A DNA stretch of 41,570 nucleotides from VBAS01 sp964581455 (GTDB taxonomy: Bacteria > Bacteroidota > Bacteroidia > Chitinophagales > Chitinophagaceae): positions 1 to 41,570 of the forward strand of contig CAZOOT010000015.1 of assembly GCA_964581455.1 (NCBI GenBank), in the 5' to 3' direction. The notes under the pieces are model-generated. The model was not told the DNA's origin and searched no databases. It was given only the letters and a program-made list of their open reading frames with translations. Made by a program: the position numbers and the translations under genes. How positions within the stretch are numbered: position 1 is the first letter of the stretch; each line of letters begins with the position of its first letter. This document shows positions 25,675 to 33,566 of this stretch, piece after piece.

Positions 25675-26136
25675 ATGGTTACACTAAAGGAAGGCGATAA
25701 AGCACCTGTTTTTTCCGGTAAGGACCAAAACGGAAAGAAAGTTTCACTTACTGATTACAAAGGGAAGAAGCTGGTTTTATATTTTTATTCAGAAGCCGGT
25801 ACACCAACCTGTACAATTGAATCCTGTAACTTAAGAGACAATTATAGTTTATTAAAGAAAAAAGGATTTGAAGTACTCGGTGTAAGCCCCGATGAAGAAA
25901 AAGTTCAAAAGAAATTTGAACAAAAATATAAACTGCCATTCCCGTTAATAGCAGATACAGCGCATGACATACTTGAAAAATTTGGGGTATGGGATATGAA
26001 AAAACTTTTCGGCAGAGAGTACATGGGTGTACTCCGTACTACATTTGTAATTGACGGGAATGGCGTCATCCTGAAAATATTTACAAAGCCAAAGAACAAA
26101 GCACATGCAGAAGAGATACTTGCTGCTTTAAAATAA
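25675..26136 (+). CDS. bcp: Thioredoxin-dependent thiol peroxidase (Bcp/PrxQ)
   Basis: Peroxiredoxins of the Bcp/PrxQ type reduce hydrogen and organic peroxides using thioredoxin. The 153-residue protein has the peroxidatic Cys46 in AGTPTCTIESCNLRDNY and a resolving Cys51 five residues later, the PrxQ spacing. FEVLGVSPDEEKVQKKFEQKYKLPFPLIAD and the catalytic-arginine region GVLRTTFVIDGNGVI are typical. The family consensus TPGC is TPTC here. It lies 62 bases after the M23 gene. Cytoplasmic; no signal peptide. Confidence 0.94.
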   Translation: MVTLKEGDKAPVFSGKDQNGKKVSLTDYKGKKLVLYFYSEAGTPTCTIESCNLRDNYSLLKKKGFEVLGVSPDEEKVQKKFEQKYKLPFPLIADTAHDILEKFGVWDMKKLFGREYMGVLRTTFVIDGNGVILKIFTKPKNKAHAEEILAALK

Positions 26137-26245
26137 TTCAACCAGCCTCTGCGGAAGTTATTTTCCATTACTTGTCTTACTTTAGTGCAGGGAAAAGCAA
26201 CCTATCTGTTTAAGTTTTCGATTTTACTTACACAAAACATTTTGT

Positions 26246-27181
26246 ATGAAATTACACCTGCTTTTAATTTTTTGTTTCATTACTGTCAATGGTTTTTCTC
26301 AAAACGACCCGGTAATAATTATTCCGGAAAAAGAAACAGAAAAATCAGTTACCAAGGTTTTCTATACTCAGAAAGTGATCAATACAAAGAGTGTGGAAGT
26401 TTTAAAAAAGGGTATCATGGAGTTTAATGTGGCGCATAACTTTGGAGATGTAGCAGGAGATGCCGGAGGAATTAAGAATTTTTTTGGCCTGGATAATGCC
26501 AGCGATATCCGGATTGGATTTCAAACAGGATTGACTGACAAATTAAACTTAATAACTGCCAGGGCCAAGGGGGCATTGTTTGTAAGAAACTTATGGGAAC
26601 TGGGTTTCAAATATCAATTTCTGGAACAATTGGATAATGATCCTAAAAACCCCATAGCATTAACCCTGTTTGTAAATAATGTATTTGCTTCACAGAAAAG
26701 ATCCCCCTTGCCCAACCAGGAAAATTCATTTGAAAGCTTCAGTGACCGGATGAGCCAGGTAGCCCAACTGATCATTGCAAAAAAAATTGGTAAGGTTAGT
26801 TTGCAATTGAATCCGCTTTATCTGCATACAAATTATGTAGTAACAAATGATGACAAAAATTTATTCGCTTTGGGTGGCGCTGCCCGGATCCCTTTGAGTA
26901 AAAAGATAGTAATACTCGCTGACTATTTTCACCCCTTTCGTTCATCGGATAGTAAAGCATACTTTAAATCCCAGGGTATAGATTTTTCAGATCCGTTGGG
27001 CGTCGGTGTGGAGATTTTAACTGAAGGACATGTATTTCATTTGAATTTTACCAATGCCACTGAGATTTTAGAAAATCGTTTTATAAGACGTACAACTACA
27101 TCATGGGGCGATGGGGAGTTTCGCTGGGCCTTTACTATTTCAAGAAATTTTATATTGAAAAAAGCCAGGAATAAAAATTGA
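26246..27181 (+). CDS. DUF5777-family outer-membrane beta-barrel protein
   Basis: This 311-residue protein has a signal peptide (MKLHLLLIFCFITVNGFSQ) and a sequence pattern that I associate with DUF5777: VINTKSVEVLKKGIMEFNVAHNFGD, FGLDNASDIRIGFQTGLTDKLNLI, VGVEILTEGHVFHLNFTNATEILENRFI and the C-terminal strand FRWAFTISRNFIL. Alternating residues and the terminal aromatic strand indicate an outer-membrane barrel. Function unknown; relatives often occur with cytochrome or YceI-like genes, which are absent here. It follows bcp by 109 bases. Confidence 0.8.
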   Translation: MKLHLLLIFCFITVNGFSQNDPVIIIPEKETEKSVTKVFYTQKVINTKSVEVLKKGIMEFNVAHNFGDVAGDAGGIKNFFGLDNASDIRIGFQTGLTDKLNLITARAKGALFVRNLWELGFKYQFLEQLDNDPKNPIALTLFVNNVFASQKRSPLPNQENSFESFSDRMSQVAQLIIAKKIGKVSLQLNPLYLHTNYVVTNDDKNLFALGGAARIPLSKKIVILADYFHPFRSSDSKAYFKSQGIDFSDPLGVGVEILTEGHVFHLNFTNATEILENRFIRRTTTSWGDGEFRWAFTISRNFILKKARNKN

Positions 27182-27220
27182 GTAAAATAATTTCCAGTTT
27201 GCCTTGATTTTTTAAAAAGA

Positions 27221-27994
27221 TTAAGTCAACAATTCCACTTCTCCAAAAATGAATCTTTCTTCAACAGCATGCTGAGTGATCAGCTCTCCTGTTTTGTCAA
27301 CCCCTTTAATCCTTGCTTCAAAAACACGGCTTCCTTTTTTTAGTTTAACAATTTCATCTTTTTTATATAGCAGGGATTGATATTTTAGAAAAAGGGATTC
27401 AAAATCCTCTTCTGTAAATTTTTTAAAATTTTTTAAAAAACCAGCACTTATTTCTTTTGCCAGGTCAACCGGTATAAAATTTTTTCCGGTAATTTGTTTC
27501 AATGAAACAGGGTTGGGTAAATCTGGTGAAAATGTCGTTTGATTGATATTAATACCAATACCAATAATTGCCCACTGCCAACTCCCGGCTCCCGATTCTT
27601 TACTTTGAACGGAATTCTCAATCAGCATTCCTCCTGCCTTCCTGTCACGCCAATAAATATCATTTGGCCATTTTAGTTTTGTTTCATCCCCGGCAAATCT
27701 GGAAAAGAATTCATGAACTGAAACAGCAGCGGACACACTTAGTTTAAACTGTTCCGCTAAGATTATGGGAAAAGGATTAATTATTATACTCAATGCAATA
27801 TTTGCACCTTTTTCAGAGCTCCACTTATTTCCTCTTTGGCCTCTACCTGAAGTTTGATCATAAGCAAAAACAGACATACCATGCTGTGCCATACCAGCAT
27901 GTATAAGTTCCATGGCATACTTGTTGGTGCTATCAACTGATTGCAGCTCAATAAATGCTGGTTCTTTGGGATTGACGGCAGACGGTAATTGCAA
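27221..27994 (-). CDS. birA: Biotin-[acetyl-CoA-carboxylase] ligase (no repressor domain)
   Basis: BirA activates biotin with ATP and attaches it to the carboxyl carrier lysine of acetyl-CoA carboxylase. The 257-residue protein has the biotinyl-AMP loop SGRGQRGNKW (about residues 49-58), STNKYAMELI at the start, LKWPNDIYW with GGMLIE, and GIGININQ. It starts directly with the catalytic domain and lacks the N-terminal winged helix of E. coli BirA, so it should not repress biotin genes. It is divergent from rsfS, a common Bacteroidota arrangement. Its convergent end with the DUF5777 gene is 40 bases away. Confidence 0.94.
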   Translation of the reverse strand: MQLPSAVNPKEPAFIELQSVDSTNKYAMELIHAGMAQHGMSVFAYDQTSGRGQRGNKWSSEKGANIALSIIINPFPIILAEQFKLSVSAAVSVHEFFSRFAGDETKLKWPNDIYWRDRKAGGMLIENSVQSKESGAGSWQWAIIGIGININQTTFSPDLPNPVSLKQITGKNFIPVDLAKEISAGFLKNFKKFTEEDFESLFLKYQSLLYKKDEIVKLKKGSRVFEARIKGVDKTGELITQHAVEERFIFGEVELLT

Positions 27995-28116
27995 TTAATT
28001 AGTATTTTTGGCAAATTAAAACAGTTTATCGTTTCAGGTTCAAAGTTTTGATAAACAATTCATGAATTCATTGCCTTTTGTTCAAAAAAAGAAATTTTAA
28101 TAGTAAATAATAATTA

Positions 28117-28527
28117 TTGGAAAAACTGATATTAAAAAATACCCCAAAAAAGAAAAGTGTATCAAGGTTAACGAAGCGGTCGAAAATTATTAAAACCATC
28201 ATTAACGCCATCAGGGACAAGAAGGGAGAAAAAATAATTTCACTGGACTTAAGAAAAGTAAATGATGCTGTTGCTGACTTTTTTATTGTCTGTGAAGCCA
28301 GCAATCAGCCACAGGTAAGAGCCATTGCTGATTTTGTGCAGGAGGAAATGAAAAAAAAATGCACGGAATATCCATACCGCCGCGAAGGATATCAAAAATT
28401 AAGTTGGGTTCTTATAGATTATATAAATGTTGTCGTACATGTGATGCTGTCCGATACAAGGAAATTCTATAAGCTTGAAGAAATGTGGAATGATGCAGAT
28501 ATTGAAGAGCACGGGATTAACAAGTAA
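28117..28527 (+). CDS. rsfS: Ribosomal silencing factor RsfS
   Basis: RsfS binds ribosomal protein L14 and blocks joining of the subunits when nutrients are scarce. The 136-residue product has KIIKTIINAIRDKKGEKIISLDLRKVNDAVADFFIVCEASNQPQVRAI in pieces typical of the family, then YRREGYQKLSWVLIDYINVVVHVM and FYKLEEMW. The start is uncertain: TTG 28117 (MEKLILKNTPKKK) is used, since no in-frame ATG exists before the conserved region. It is the first gene of a plus-strand run rsfS-ftsH-LUD protein, well conserved in the phylum. Confidence 0.93.
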   Translation: MEKLILKNTPKKKSVSRLTKRSKIIKTIINAIRDKKGEKIISLDLRKVNDAVADFFIVCEASNQPQVRAIADFVQEEMKKKCTEYPYRREGYQKLSWVLIDYINVVVHVMLSDTRKFYKLEEMWNDADIEEHGINK

Positions 28528-28604
28528 GTTTGTTAAAATATAAATAGTGTAAACGATTTTTCGATTAAACAGTTTTAATTAGCAGGAAGAAGAAAAGAAT
28601 AAAC

Positions 28605-30704
28605 ATGTCACAAGAACAACAAAATAAAGAAGAGAAAAAATTCCCCCGGTTTCCGTCGAATAACAACCGGGATGAGAATAATAAAGGCAAGGGGCCCAAG
28701 TTCAGTATTTATTGGGTGTATGCTATCATATTCGCAGTTTTAATAGGATTTGGTCTCTATGGTCCGTTTACTCCCAGTATGGCAAAATCTAATTTTCTTG
28801 AGTTTAAGGAAATGGTTGCTGCCGGCGATGTTGCCCGCTATGAGATAGTGGACAATAAGAAAACCGTAAAAGTTTATCTGAAAGAACAGGGGTTAGCTAA
28901 ACATCAGGCCAGTTTAAGTAAAAGTATTGGTGGGAAAGTGAGTAAAGAAGGCCCGCATTTTTATTTTAAATACTCCGGCGATTTTGAAAAACAGATGTCT
29001 GAGTTTTATACGCTGAATACATCACCAGTTAAAGACCAGGTAAAATATGATGTGATTGTAGAGAAGGATTGGTTTTCCGGGGCACTTAATTTCTTGTTGC
29101 CGGTATTGCTTTTCATTGCAATCTGGATAATGCTGATGCGTAAAATGAGTGGCGGTGCAGGAGGTGGCGGTGGCCCGGGTGGTATTTTCAGTATTGGTAA
29201 ATCCAAAGCCACTTTATTTGATAAAGGCACCAGGGTAAATATCACATTTGCTGATGTAGCCGGCCTGGATGAAGCGAAAGTAGAAGTAATGGAGATCGTA
29301 GATTTTTTAAAGAATCCTAAAAAATATACTAATCTCGGTGGCAAGATCCCAAAAGGTGCTTTATTGGTTGGAACTCCAGGAACCGGTAAAACACTTCTTG
29401 CAAAAGCAGTAGCAGGTGAAGCACAGGTTCCTTTCTTTAGTCTTAGCGGAAGTGATTTTGTGGAAATGTTTGTTGGCGTTGGAGCCAGCCGTGTTCGTGA
29501 CCTATTCAAACAAGCCAGGGAAAAAGCTCCTTGTATAATTTTTATTGATGAGATAGATGCCATTGGCCGTGCCAGAGGGAAGAATGCCATGATGAGTAAT
29601 GATGAAAGAGAGAGTACATTGAATCAATTACTGGTGGAAATGGATGGTTTTGGTACAGACGTTGGCATTATTGTATTGGCAGCAACCAACCGCCCGGATG
29701 TGTTGGACAATGCATTATTACGACCCGGTCGTTTCGATCGCCAGATCACTATTGATAAACCAGATTTAGTAGGTCGCGAAGCGATCTTTAAAGTGCACTT
29801 AAAACCAATTAAGCTTTCAGAAAAAGTAGATATACATAAACTGGCAGAACAAACACCTGGATTTGCAGGCGCTGATATTGCAAATGTTTGCAATGAAGCA
29901 GCTTTGATCGCAGCACGTAAAGGAAAAACTTCTGTAGAAATGGACGATTTCCAGGATGCGGTGGATCGTGTGATCGGTGGATTGGAAAAGAAAAGTAAGA
30001 TCATTTTACCTGAAGAGAAGAAAGTGATCGCCTATCATGAAGCCGGACATGCCATTTGCGGATGGTACCTTGAACATGCTTATCCATTGCTAAAAGTTAC
30101 CATCGTGCCAAGGGGTACTGCAGCGCTGGGATATGCCCAATACACTCCGAAAGAACAATTCTTATACAATACAGATCAGTTAATGGATCAGATATGTATG
30201 ACGCTTGGCGGACGTGCCAGTGAAGAGATTTTCTTTAAAAAGATTTCTACCGGAGCTCAAAATGATCTGCAACAGATAACACGAATTGCCTATTCTATGG
30301 TGACAGTTTATGGAATGAATGATAAAGTGGGTAATGTGAGTTTTTATGATCCGCAACAGGAAAACGCATTCACCAAACCTTATTCAGAAAAAACTTCGCA
30401 GCTGATAGATGAAGAAGTTCGTAATTTAATTGACGAGGCATATGTAATTACCAAGAAGTTGTTAATTGAGAAGAGAGCTCAGGTAGAATTGCTGGCAGAA
30501 GCATTACTGGAGAAAGAAGTTCTTTTCCAAAGCGATGTGGAAGCATTGATAGGAAAAAGACCATATGAAGAAAAAAAGGTATTGGATGTTGTGATTGAGG
30601 AAACTGTTGCTGAGGAAATAAATCCTGCAGTTAAGCCGGCTGAAAAGCCATCGACGGAAACATCTTCGGATACCGGTTCAGGCATATTGCCTTTACCTGC
30701 CTAA
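28605..30704 (+). CDS. ftsH: ATP-dependent zinc metalloprotease FtsH
   Basis: FtsH is a membrane-bound AAA+ protease that degrades misfolded membrane proteins and regulators. The 699 residues show: membrane helix one at about 36-54, a periplasmic domain, helix two at about 160-178, a Gly-rich linker (GGAGGGGGPGG), Walker A GTPGTGKT (256-263), Walker B IIFIDEID (311-318), arginine-finger region RPGRFDR (373-379) and the zinc site HEAGH (478-482), with the third ligand expected in the downstream LGGRASEEIFF region. The C-terminal tail is acidic and Pro-rich. It lies 77 bases after rsfS and 14 bases before the LUD gene. Confidence 0.97.
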   Translation: MSQEQQNKEEKKFPRFPSNNNRDENNKGKGPKFSIYWVYAIIFAVLIGFGLYGPFTPSMAKSNFLEFKEMVAAGDVARYEIVDNKKTVKVYLKEQGLAKHQASLSKSIGGKVSKEGPHFYFKYSGDFEKQMSEFYTLNTSPVKDQVKYDVIVEKDWFSGALNFLLPVLLFIAIWIMLMRKMSGGAGGGGGPGGIFSIGKSKATLFDKGTRVNITFADVAGLDEAKVEVMEIVDFLKNPKKYTNLGGKIPKGALLVGTPGTGKTLLAKAVAGEAQVPFFSLSGSDFVEMFVGVGASRVRDLFKQAREKAPCIIFIDEIDAIGRARGKNAMMSNDERESTLNQLLVEMDGFGTDVGIIVLAATNRPDVLDNALLRPGRFDRQITIDKPDLVGREAIFKVHLKPIKLSEKVDIHKLAEQTPGFAGADIANVCNEAALIAARKGKTSVEMDDFQDAVDRVIGGLEKKSKIILPEEKKVIAYHEAGHAICGWYLEHAYPLLKVTIVPRGTAALGYAQYTPKEQFLYNTDQLMDQICMTLGGRASEEIFFKKISTGAQNDLQQITRIAYSMVTVYGMNDKVGNVSFYDPQQENAFTKPYSEKTSQLIDEEVRNLIDEAYVITKKLLIEKRAQVELLAEALLEKEVLFQSDVEALIGKRPYEEKKVLDVVIEETVAEEINPAVKPAEKPSTETSSDTGSGILPLPA

Positions 30705-30718
30705 CTAATAAAACAGGA

Positions 30719-31354
30719 ATGAAAGTATCTCCTTCAAAAGAAAATATTTTAAAGAAGATCAGAAAGGCGTTGACACAGTCAACGCCTCTTCCTTTTCCAC
30801 AAAGCGAAGGAAACAATTCTGTTTATAAACCGCCAACACAGGAGCTGGATGTAGAGTTCGCAGAACAATTCATTGCATTGCAGGGCAGGTTTATTTTCTG
30901 TGTCAACAGGCAGGAACTGGCATTTCAATTTAATAGTCTGATAAAAAAACAAAGCTGGGAAAAAGTTTTTTGTTCCGAGGCAAAAATTCTGGAACTGGTA
31001 GGATCACAGTCGCCTGATCGGTTTACATCAGACGACCTGGCGGATTGCGATGTGAGTGTGACCAGCTGTGAATTCCTGGTTGCAAGAACAGGATCTATTG
31101 TAATGAGTGCAGCCCAACCGATGGGAAGATCTGCCAGTGTGTATGCACCGGTACATATTTGTATCGCATTTTCTTACCAATTGGTCTATGATGTAAAAGA
31201 TGCGTTATCACTTACAAAAGAAAAATATAAGGACAAACTTCCTTCGTTGATCACATTTGCCACTGGGCCCAGCCGTACAGCGGATATTGAAAAAACGCTG
31301 GTAGTAGGTGTGCATGGCCCCAAAGAAGTGTACTGCTTTTTAGTTGACGCATAA
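30719..31354 (+). CDS. LutC-like LUD domain protein
   Basis: This 211-residue protein belongs to the LUD/LutC family (lactate utilisation). It begins MKVSPSKENILKKIRKAL and has the LUD core: DDLADCDVSVTSCEFLVARTGSIVMS, QPMGRSASVYAPVHICIAF and FATGPSRTADIEKTLVVGVHGPKEVY. LutC partners LutA and LutB in lactate oxidation; a LutB-like protein is encoded at 9545-10924, about 20 kb away, and the two may form part of one pathway. It follows ftsH by 14 bases, as in many Bacteroidota. A perfect hairpin (30765-30787) lies within its first codons. Confidence 0.87.
   Translation: MKVSPSKENILKKIRKALTQSTPLPFPQSEGNNSVYKPPTQELDVEFAEQFIALQGRFIFCVNRQELAFQFNSLIKKQSWEKVFCSEAKILELVGSQSPDRFTSDDLADCDVSVTSCEFLVARTGSIVMSAAQPMGRSASVYAPVHICIAFSYQLVYDVKDALSLTKEKYKDKLPSLITFATGPSRTADIEKTLVVGVHGPKEVYCFLVDA
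30765..30787. repeat. Perfect 10-bp hairpin in the start of the LutC-like gene
   Basis: AGGCGTTGAC (30765-30774) and its complement GTCAACGCCT (30778-30787) flank a 3-base loop, 60 bases after the ftsH stop. The stem is strong enough to pause or end transcription, but no T-run follows. It is translated within KALTQSTPLP. Confidence 0.7.
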
Positions 31355-31381
31355 TTAAGCATCCCTTCGTATTTTTAAAGC

Positions 31382-31807
31382 ATGAATAGATCAGAAGTAT
31401 ACCAGCTTTTTGTATATGGATCACTACGCAGTGGGTTTAAAAGTCCTGCTTATGAATATATCAGCAGGTATTTTACTTTATTAGGACCTGCTAAAGTTAA
31501 AGCTGAGTTGTTTGATATGGGAACCTATGCAGCTGCCATACCAACTCATGAAAATAAATTTGTAGTGGGTGAATTATACAAGATCCGGCATGAGAATGAA
31601 TTTTCATGGGCCATGGGTCAGCTGGATGATTATGAAGGTGTATCTGTAGATTTTGATGAGGTACAACTTTATCGTAAAGAAATGGTGGAAGTATTTATAA
31701 ATGACCAGATCACCCATGCATGGATCTATTGGTTCAATGGTGATGTAAGCGGAAAACCAGTAATTGCTTCCGGAGATATGCTGGAATATTTGAAGCATAA
31801 AAGTTAA
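31382..31807 (+). CDS. Gamma-glutamylcyclotransferase-like protein (AIG2/GGCT fold)
   Basis: This 141-residue protein has the GGCT-fold signature YQLFVYGSLRSGF at the N-terminus, with the substrate-binding YGSLR loop, followed by GPAKVKAELFDMGTYAA, the family-typical GELYKI strand and LDDYEGV with the likely catalytic acid nearby. Proteins of this fold release 5-oxoproline from gamma-glutamyl amines, but many members have unknown substrates. It lies between the LutC-like and lpxH genes in a close plus-strand series. Confidence 0.87.
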   Translation: MNRSEVYQLFVYGSLRSGFKSPAYEYISRYFTLLGPAKVKAELFDMGTYAAAIPTHENKFVVGELYKIRHENEFSWAMGQLDDYEGVSVDFDEVQLYRKEMVEVFINDQITHAWIYWFNGDVSGKPVIASGDMLEYLKHKS

Positions 31808-31816
31808 ATTCAATTT

Positions 31817-32632
31817 GTGACATTGTCTCCCGATAAAAAAATATACTTTCTTTCCGATTTCCATCTCGGCGCACCGGATGCAGTTTCCAGCCTGGAAAGA
31901 GAAAAAATCATTGTCAGATTTCTTGATGAAATAAAAAATGATGCTGGAGAAATATTCCTGGTTGGAGATATGTTTGACTTCTGGTATGAGTATCGAAAAG
32001 TAGTGCCAAAAGGATTTGTCAGGTTGCTTGGAAAATTGGCTGAGCTATCTGATGCAGGAATAGCAATGCATTTCTTCGTAGGCAATCATGACATGTGGAT
32101 GAAAGATTATTTTCAGAAAGAACTGAACATACCGGTTTATTTTGAACCCAAAGAATTTGAACGAAACGGTAAAAAATTTCTGATCGGACATGGCGATGGA
32201 CTGGGTCCGGGAGATCTTGGATATAAAAGGTTAAAAAAAATATTCCGTAATCCTTTATGCCAATGGCTATTCGGAATATTGCCCCCGGTTGTTGGAATGG
32301 GGCTGGCCAATTACCTGAGCCGCCGCAGCAGGGCACAAACCGGAGTAGCAGAAGAAATTTTTCTTGGCGAAGAAAAAGAGTGGCTGCTCATATATTGCAA
32401 AGAAATGCTTCAGAAAAAAAGGATTGATTTTTTTGTGTTTGGACATAGACACCTGGCTATTGATTTTCGTCTTTCTCCCGTCTCCACTCAGGGGAGAGGG
32501 GAAGTAGGTGAGGCCAGCTGGTACATTAACCTGGGCGATTGGATACATTATTACACTTATGCTGTATTTGATGAGTCGGGTTTACAATTGAAGTCATACC
32601 TGGGGAAAGAGAAGAAAATTATAAGAAATTAA
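31817..32632 (+). CDS. lpxH: UDP-2,3-diacylglucosamine diphosphatase (LpxH-like)
   Basis: LpxH cleaves UDP-2,3-diacylglucosamine to lipid X in lipid A synthesis. The 271-residue protein has the calcineurin-like metal motifs YFLSDFHLGAPD, GDMFDFWYEY, VGNHDMWM, IGHGDGLGPGD and FGHRHLAID. Its start is probably GTG 31817; no in-frame ATG precedes the first motif. Between FRL and WYINLGDW there is an unusual stretch LSPVSTQGRGEVGEAS encoded by palindromic repeat-like DNA (32471-32515). Relatives appear, from memory, to lack about ten of these residues. The gene is 9 bases after the GGCT gene and abuts the next gene. Confidence 0.9.
   Translation: MTLSPDKKIYFLSDFHLGAPDAVSSLEREKIIVRFLDEIKNDAGEIFLVGDMFDFWYEYRKVVPKGFVRLLGKLAELSDAGIAMHFFVGNHDMWMKDYFQKELNIPVYFEPKEFERNGKKFLIGHGDGLGPGDLGYKRLKKIFRNPLCQWLFGILPPVVGMGLANYLSRRSRAQTGVAEEIFLGEEKEWLLIYCKEMLQKKRIDFFVFGHRHLAIDFRLSPVSTQGRGEVGEASWYINLGDWIHYYTYAVFDESGLQLKSYLGKEKKIIRN
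32471..32515. repeat. Palindromic repeat-like stretch inside lpxH
   Basis: An imperfect palindrome of C/T-rich and G/A-rich arms (CTTTCTCCCGTCTCC and GGGGAGAGGGGAAG around ACTCA) followed by TAGGTGAGG. The composition differs sharply from the gene around it. It keeps the reading frame. Confidence 0.55.
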
Positions 32633-33445
32633 TTGAAAAAAACAATTACGATATTTATTGGCTGTATGATCTGTGTGCTTTCGGGCTTTACACAGGTTGA
32701 TTCCTCTTTGATTCTGGTAAAAAAAATTAAAGGAACATTTGCCAGCTTTGCAGTGGACCAGTTTGACAATATTTATATTTTAACCGCTTCAAATCAGCTG
32801 AAAAAACTGGATATGAAGGGCGATTCGGTGGCCGTGTTTAATAATGTAAGAAATTTTGGAAAAGTATCTTTCATTGATGTCTCAAATCCACTCAGGGTTT
32901 TACTTTACTATAAAGATTTTTCAACAATAGTTATTCTGGACAGGCTGTTGAATGTTCGCAGTACGATTGATTTAAGGCAGCAGAATATTTTCCAGGTGCA
33001 GGCGGTGGGCCTTTCTTACGACAACAAAATATGGCTGTATGATGAATTTGAACATAAACTGAAAAAAATTGACGAAGACGGAAAGTTACTTTTCGAAACT
33101 TCAGATTTCCGGCAATTATTTAATGAAGCATTTTCATTTACCGGCATTTTTGATCACGAAGGATTTCTTTATTTATATGATATAAAAAGAGGGGCTTTCA
33201 TTTTTGATTATTATGGCGCTTTAAAAAAAAGAGTTCCGCTTGCCGGGTTAACTGATTTTAAAGCCTCCGGAAAATTTCTCTATGGCTTCAGAAATGATTC
33301 GCTGGTTCGCTATCAAACCGATATTTTAATGTCAAAGGAAGCTGTATTGCCTGATGAAATACGGCTGGCAAGATCAGTTACCTTCACTACGGGAAAACTG
33401 TATGCATTAAAAAATGACGGGTTGGAAATTTATGAACAGAAATAA
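32633..33445 (+). CDS. Secreted hypothetical protein, propeller-like repeats
   Basis: I do not recognise a named family. The 270-residue product has a signal peptide (ITIFIGCMICVLSGFTQ) and repeated short motifs of the NHL/SMP-propeller kind: DQFDNIYILTASNQLKKLDMKGD, SYDNKIWLYDEFEHKLKKIDEDGK, DHEGFLYLYDIKRGAFIFDYYGAL and TTGKLYALKNDGLEIY. A six-bladed beta-propeller in the periplasm is plausible. The start is TTG 32633 directly after the lpxH stop, indicating cotranscription. Its last codon and stop lie inside the 36-bp repeat at 33440-33475, at the left edge of the inserted island. Confidence 0.75.
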   Translation: MKKTITIFIGCMICVLSGFTQVDSSLILVKKIKGTFASFAVDQFDNIYILTASNQLKKLDMKGDSVAVFNNVRNFGKVSFIDVSNPLRVLLYYKDFSTIVILDRLLNVRSTIDLRQQNIFQVQAVGLSYDNKIWLYDEFEHKLKKIDEDGKLLFETSDFRQLFNEAFSFTGIFDHEGFLYLYDIKRGAFIFDYYGALKKRVPLAGLTDFKASGKFLYGFRNDSLVRYQTDILMSKEAVLPDEIRLARSVTFTTGKLYALKNDGLEIYEQK

Positions 33446-33475
33446 TCAGAGACTTGCCTTCAGCTCATTCAAAAA
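33440..33475 (+). repeat. 36-bp direct repeat, left copy (attachment-site-like)
   Basis: Identical over 36 bases to 38604-38639 and in the same orientation (begins AAATAATCAGAGAC, ends CTCATTCAAAAA). It contains the last codon and stop of the propeller-like gene, then a second copy of the 3' end of the merR-type gene. The base before it differs between copies, and so does the sequence just after the shared A-run. Confidence 0.9.
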
Positions 33476-33566
33476 ATATAACATCAGCAGAAGATATTGA
33501 TTTGTTTTAATACTAGCGGAAGTAGCAATACGTTAAAGATTCCTATTTCTTATCTTTAATATTAAG

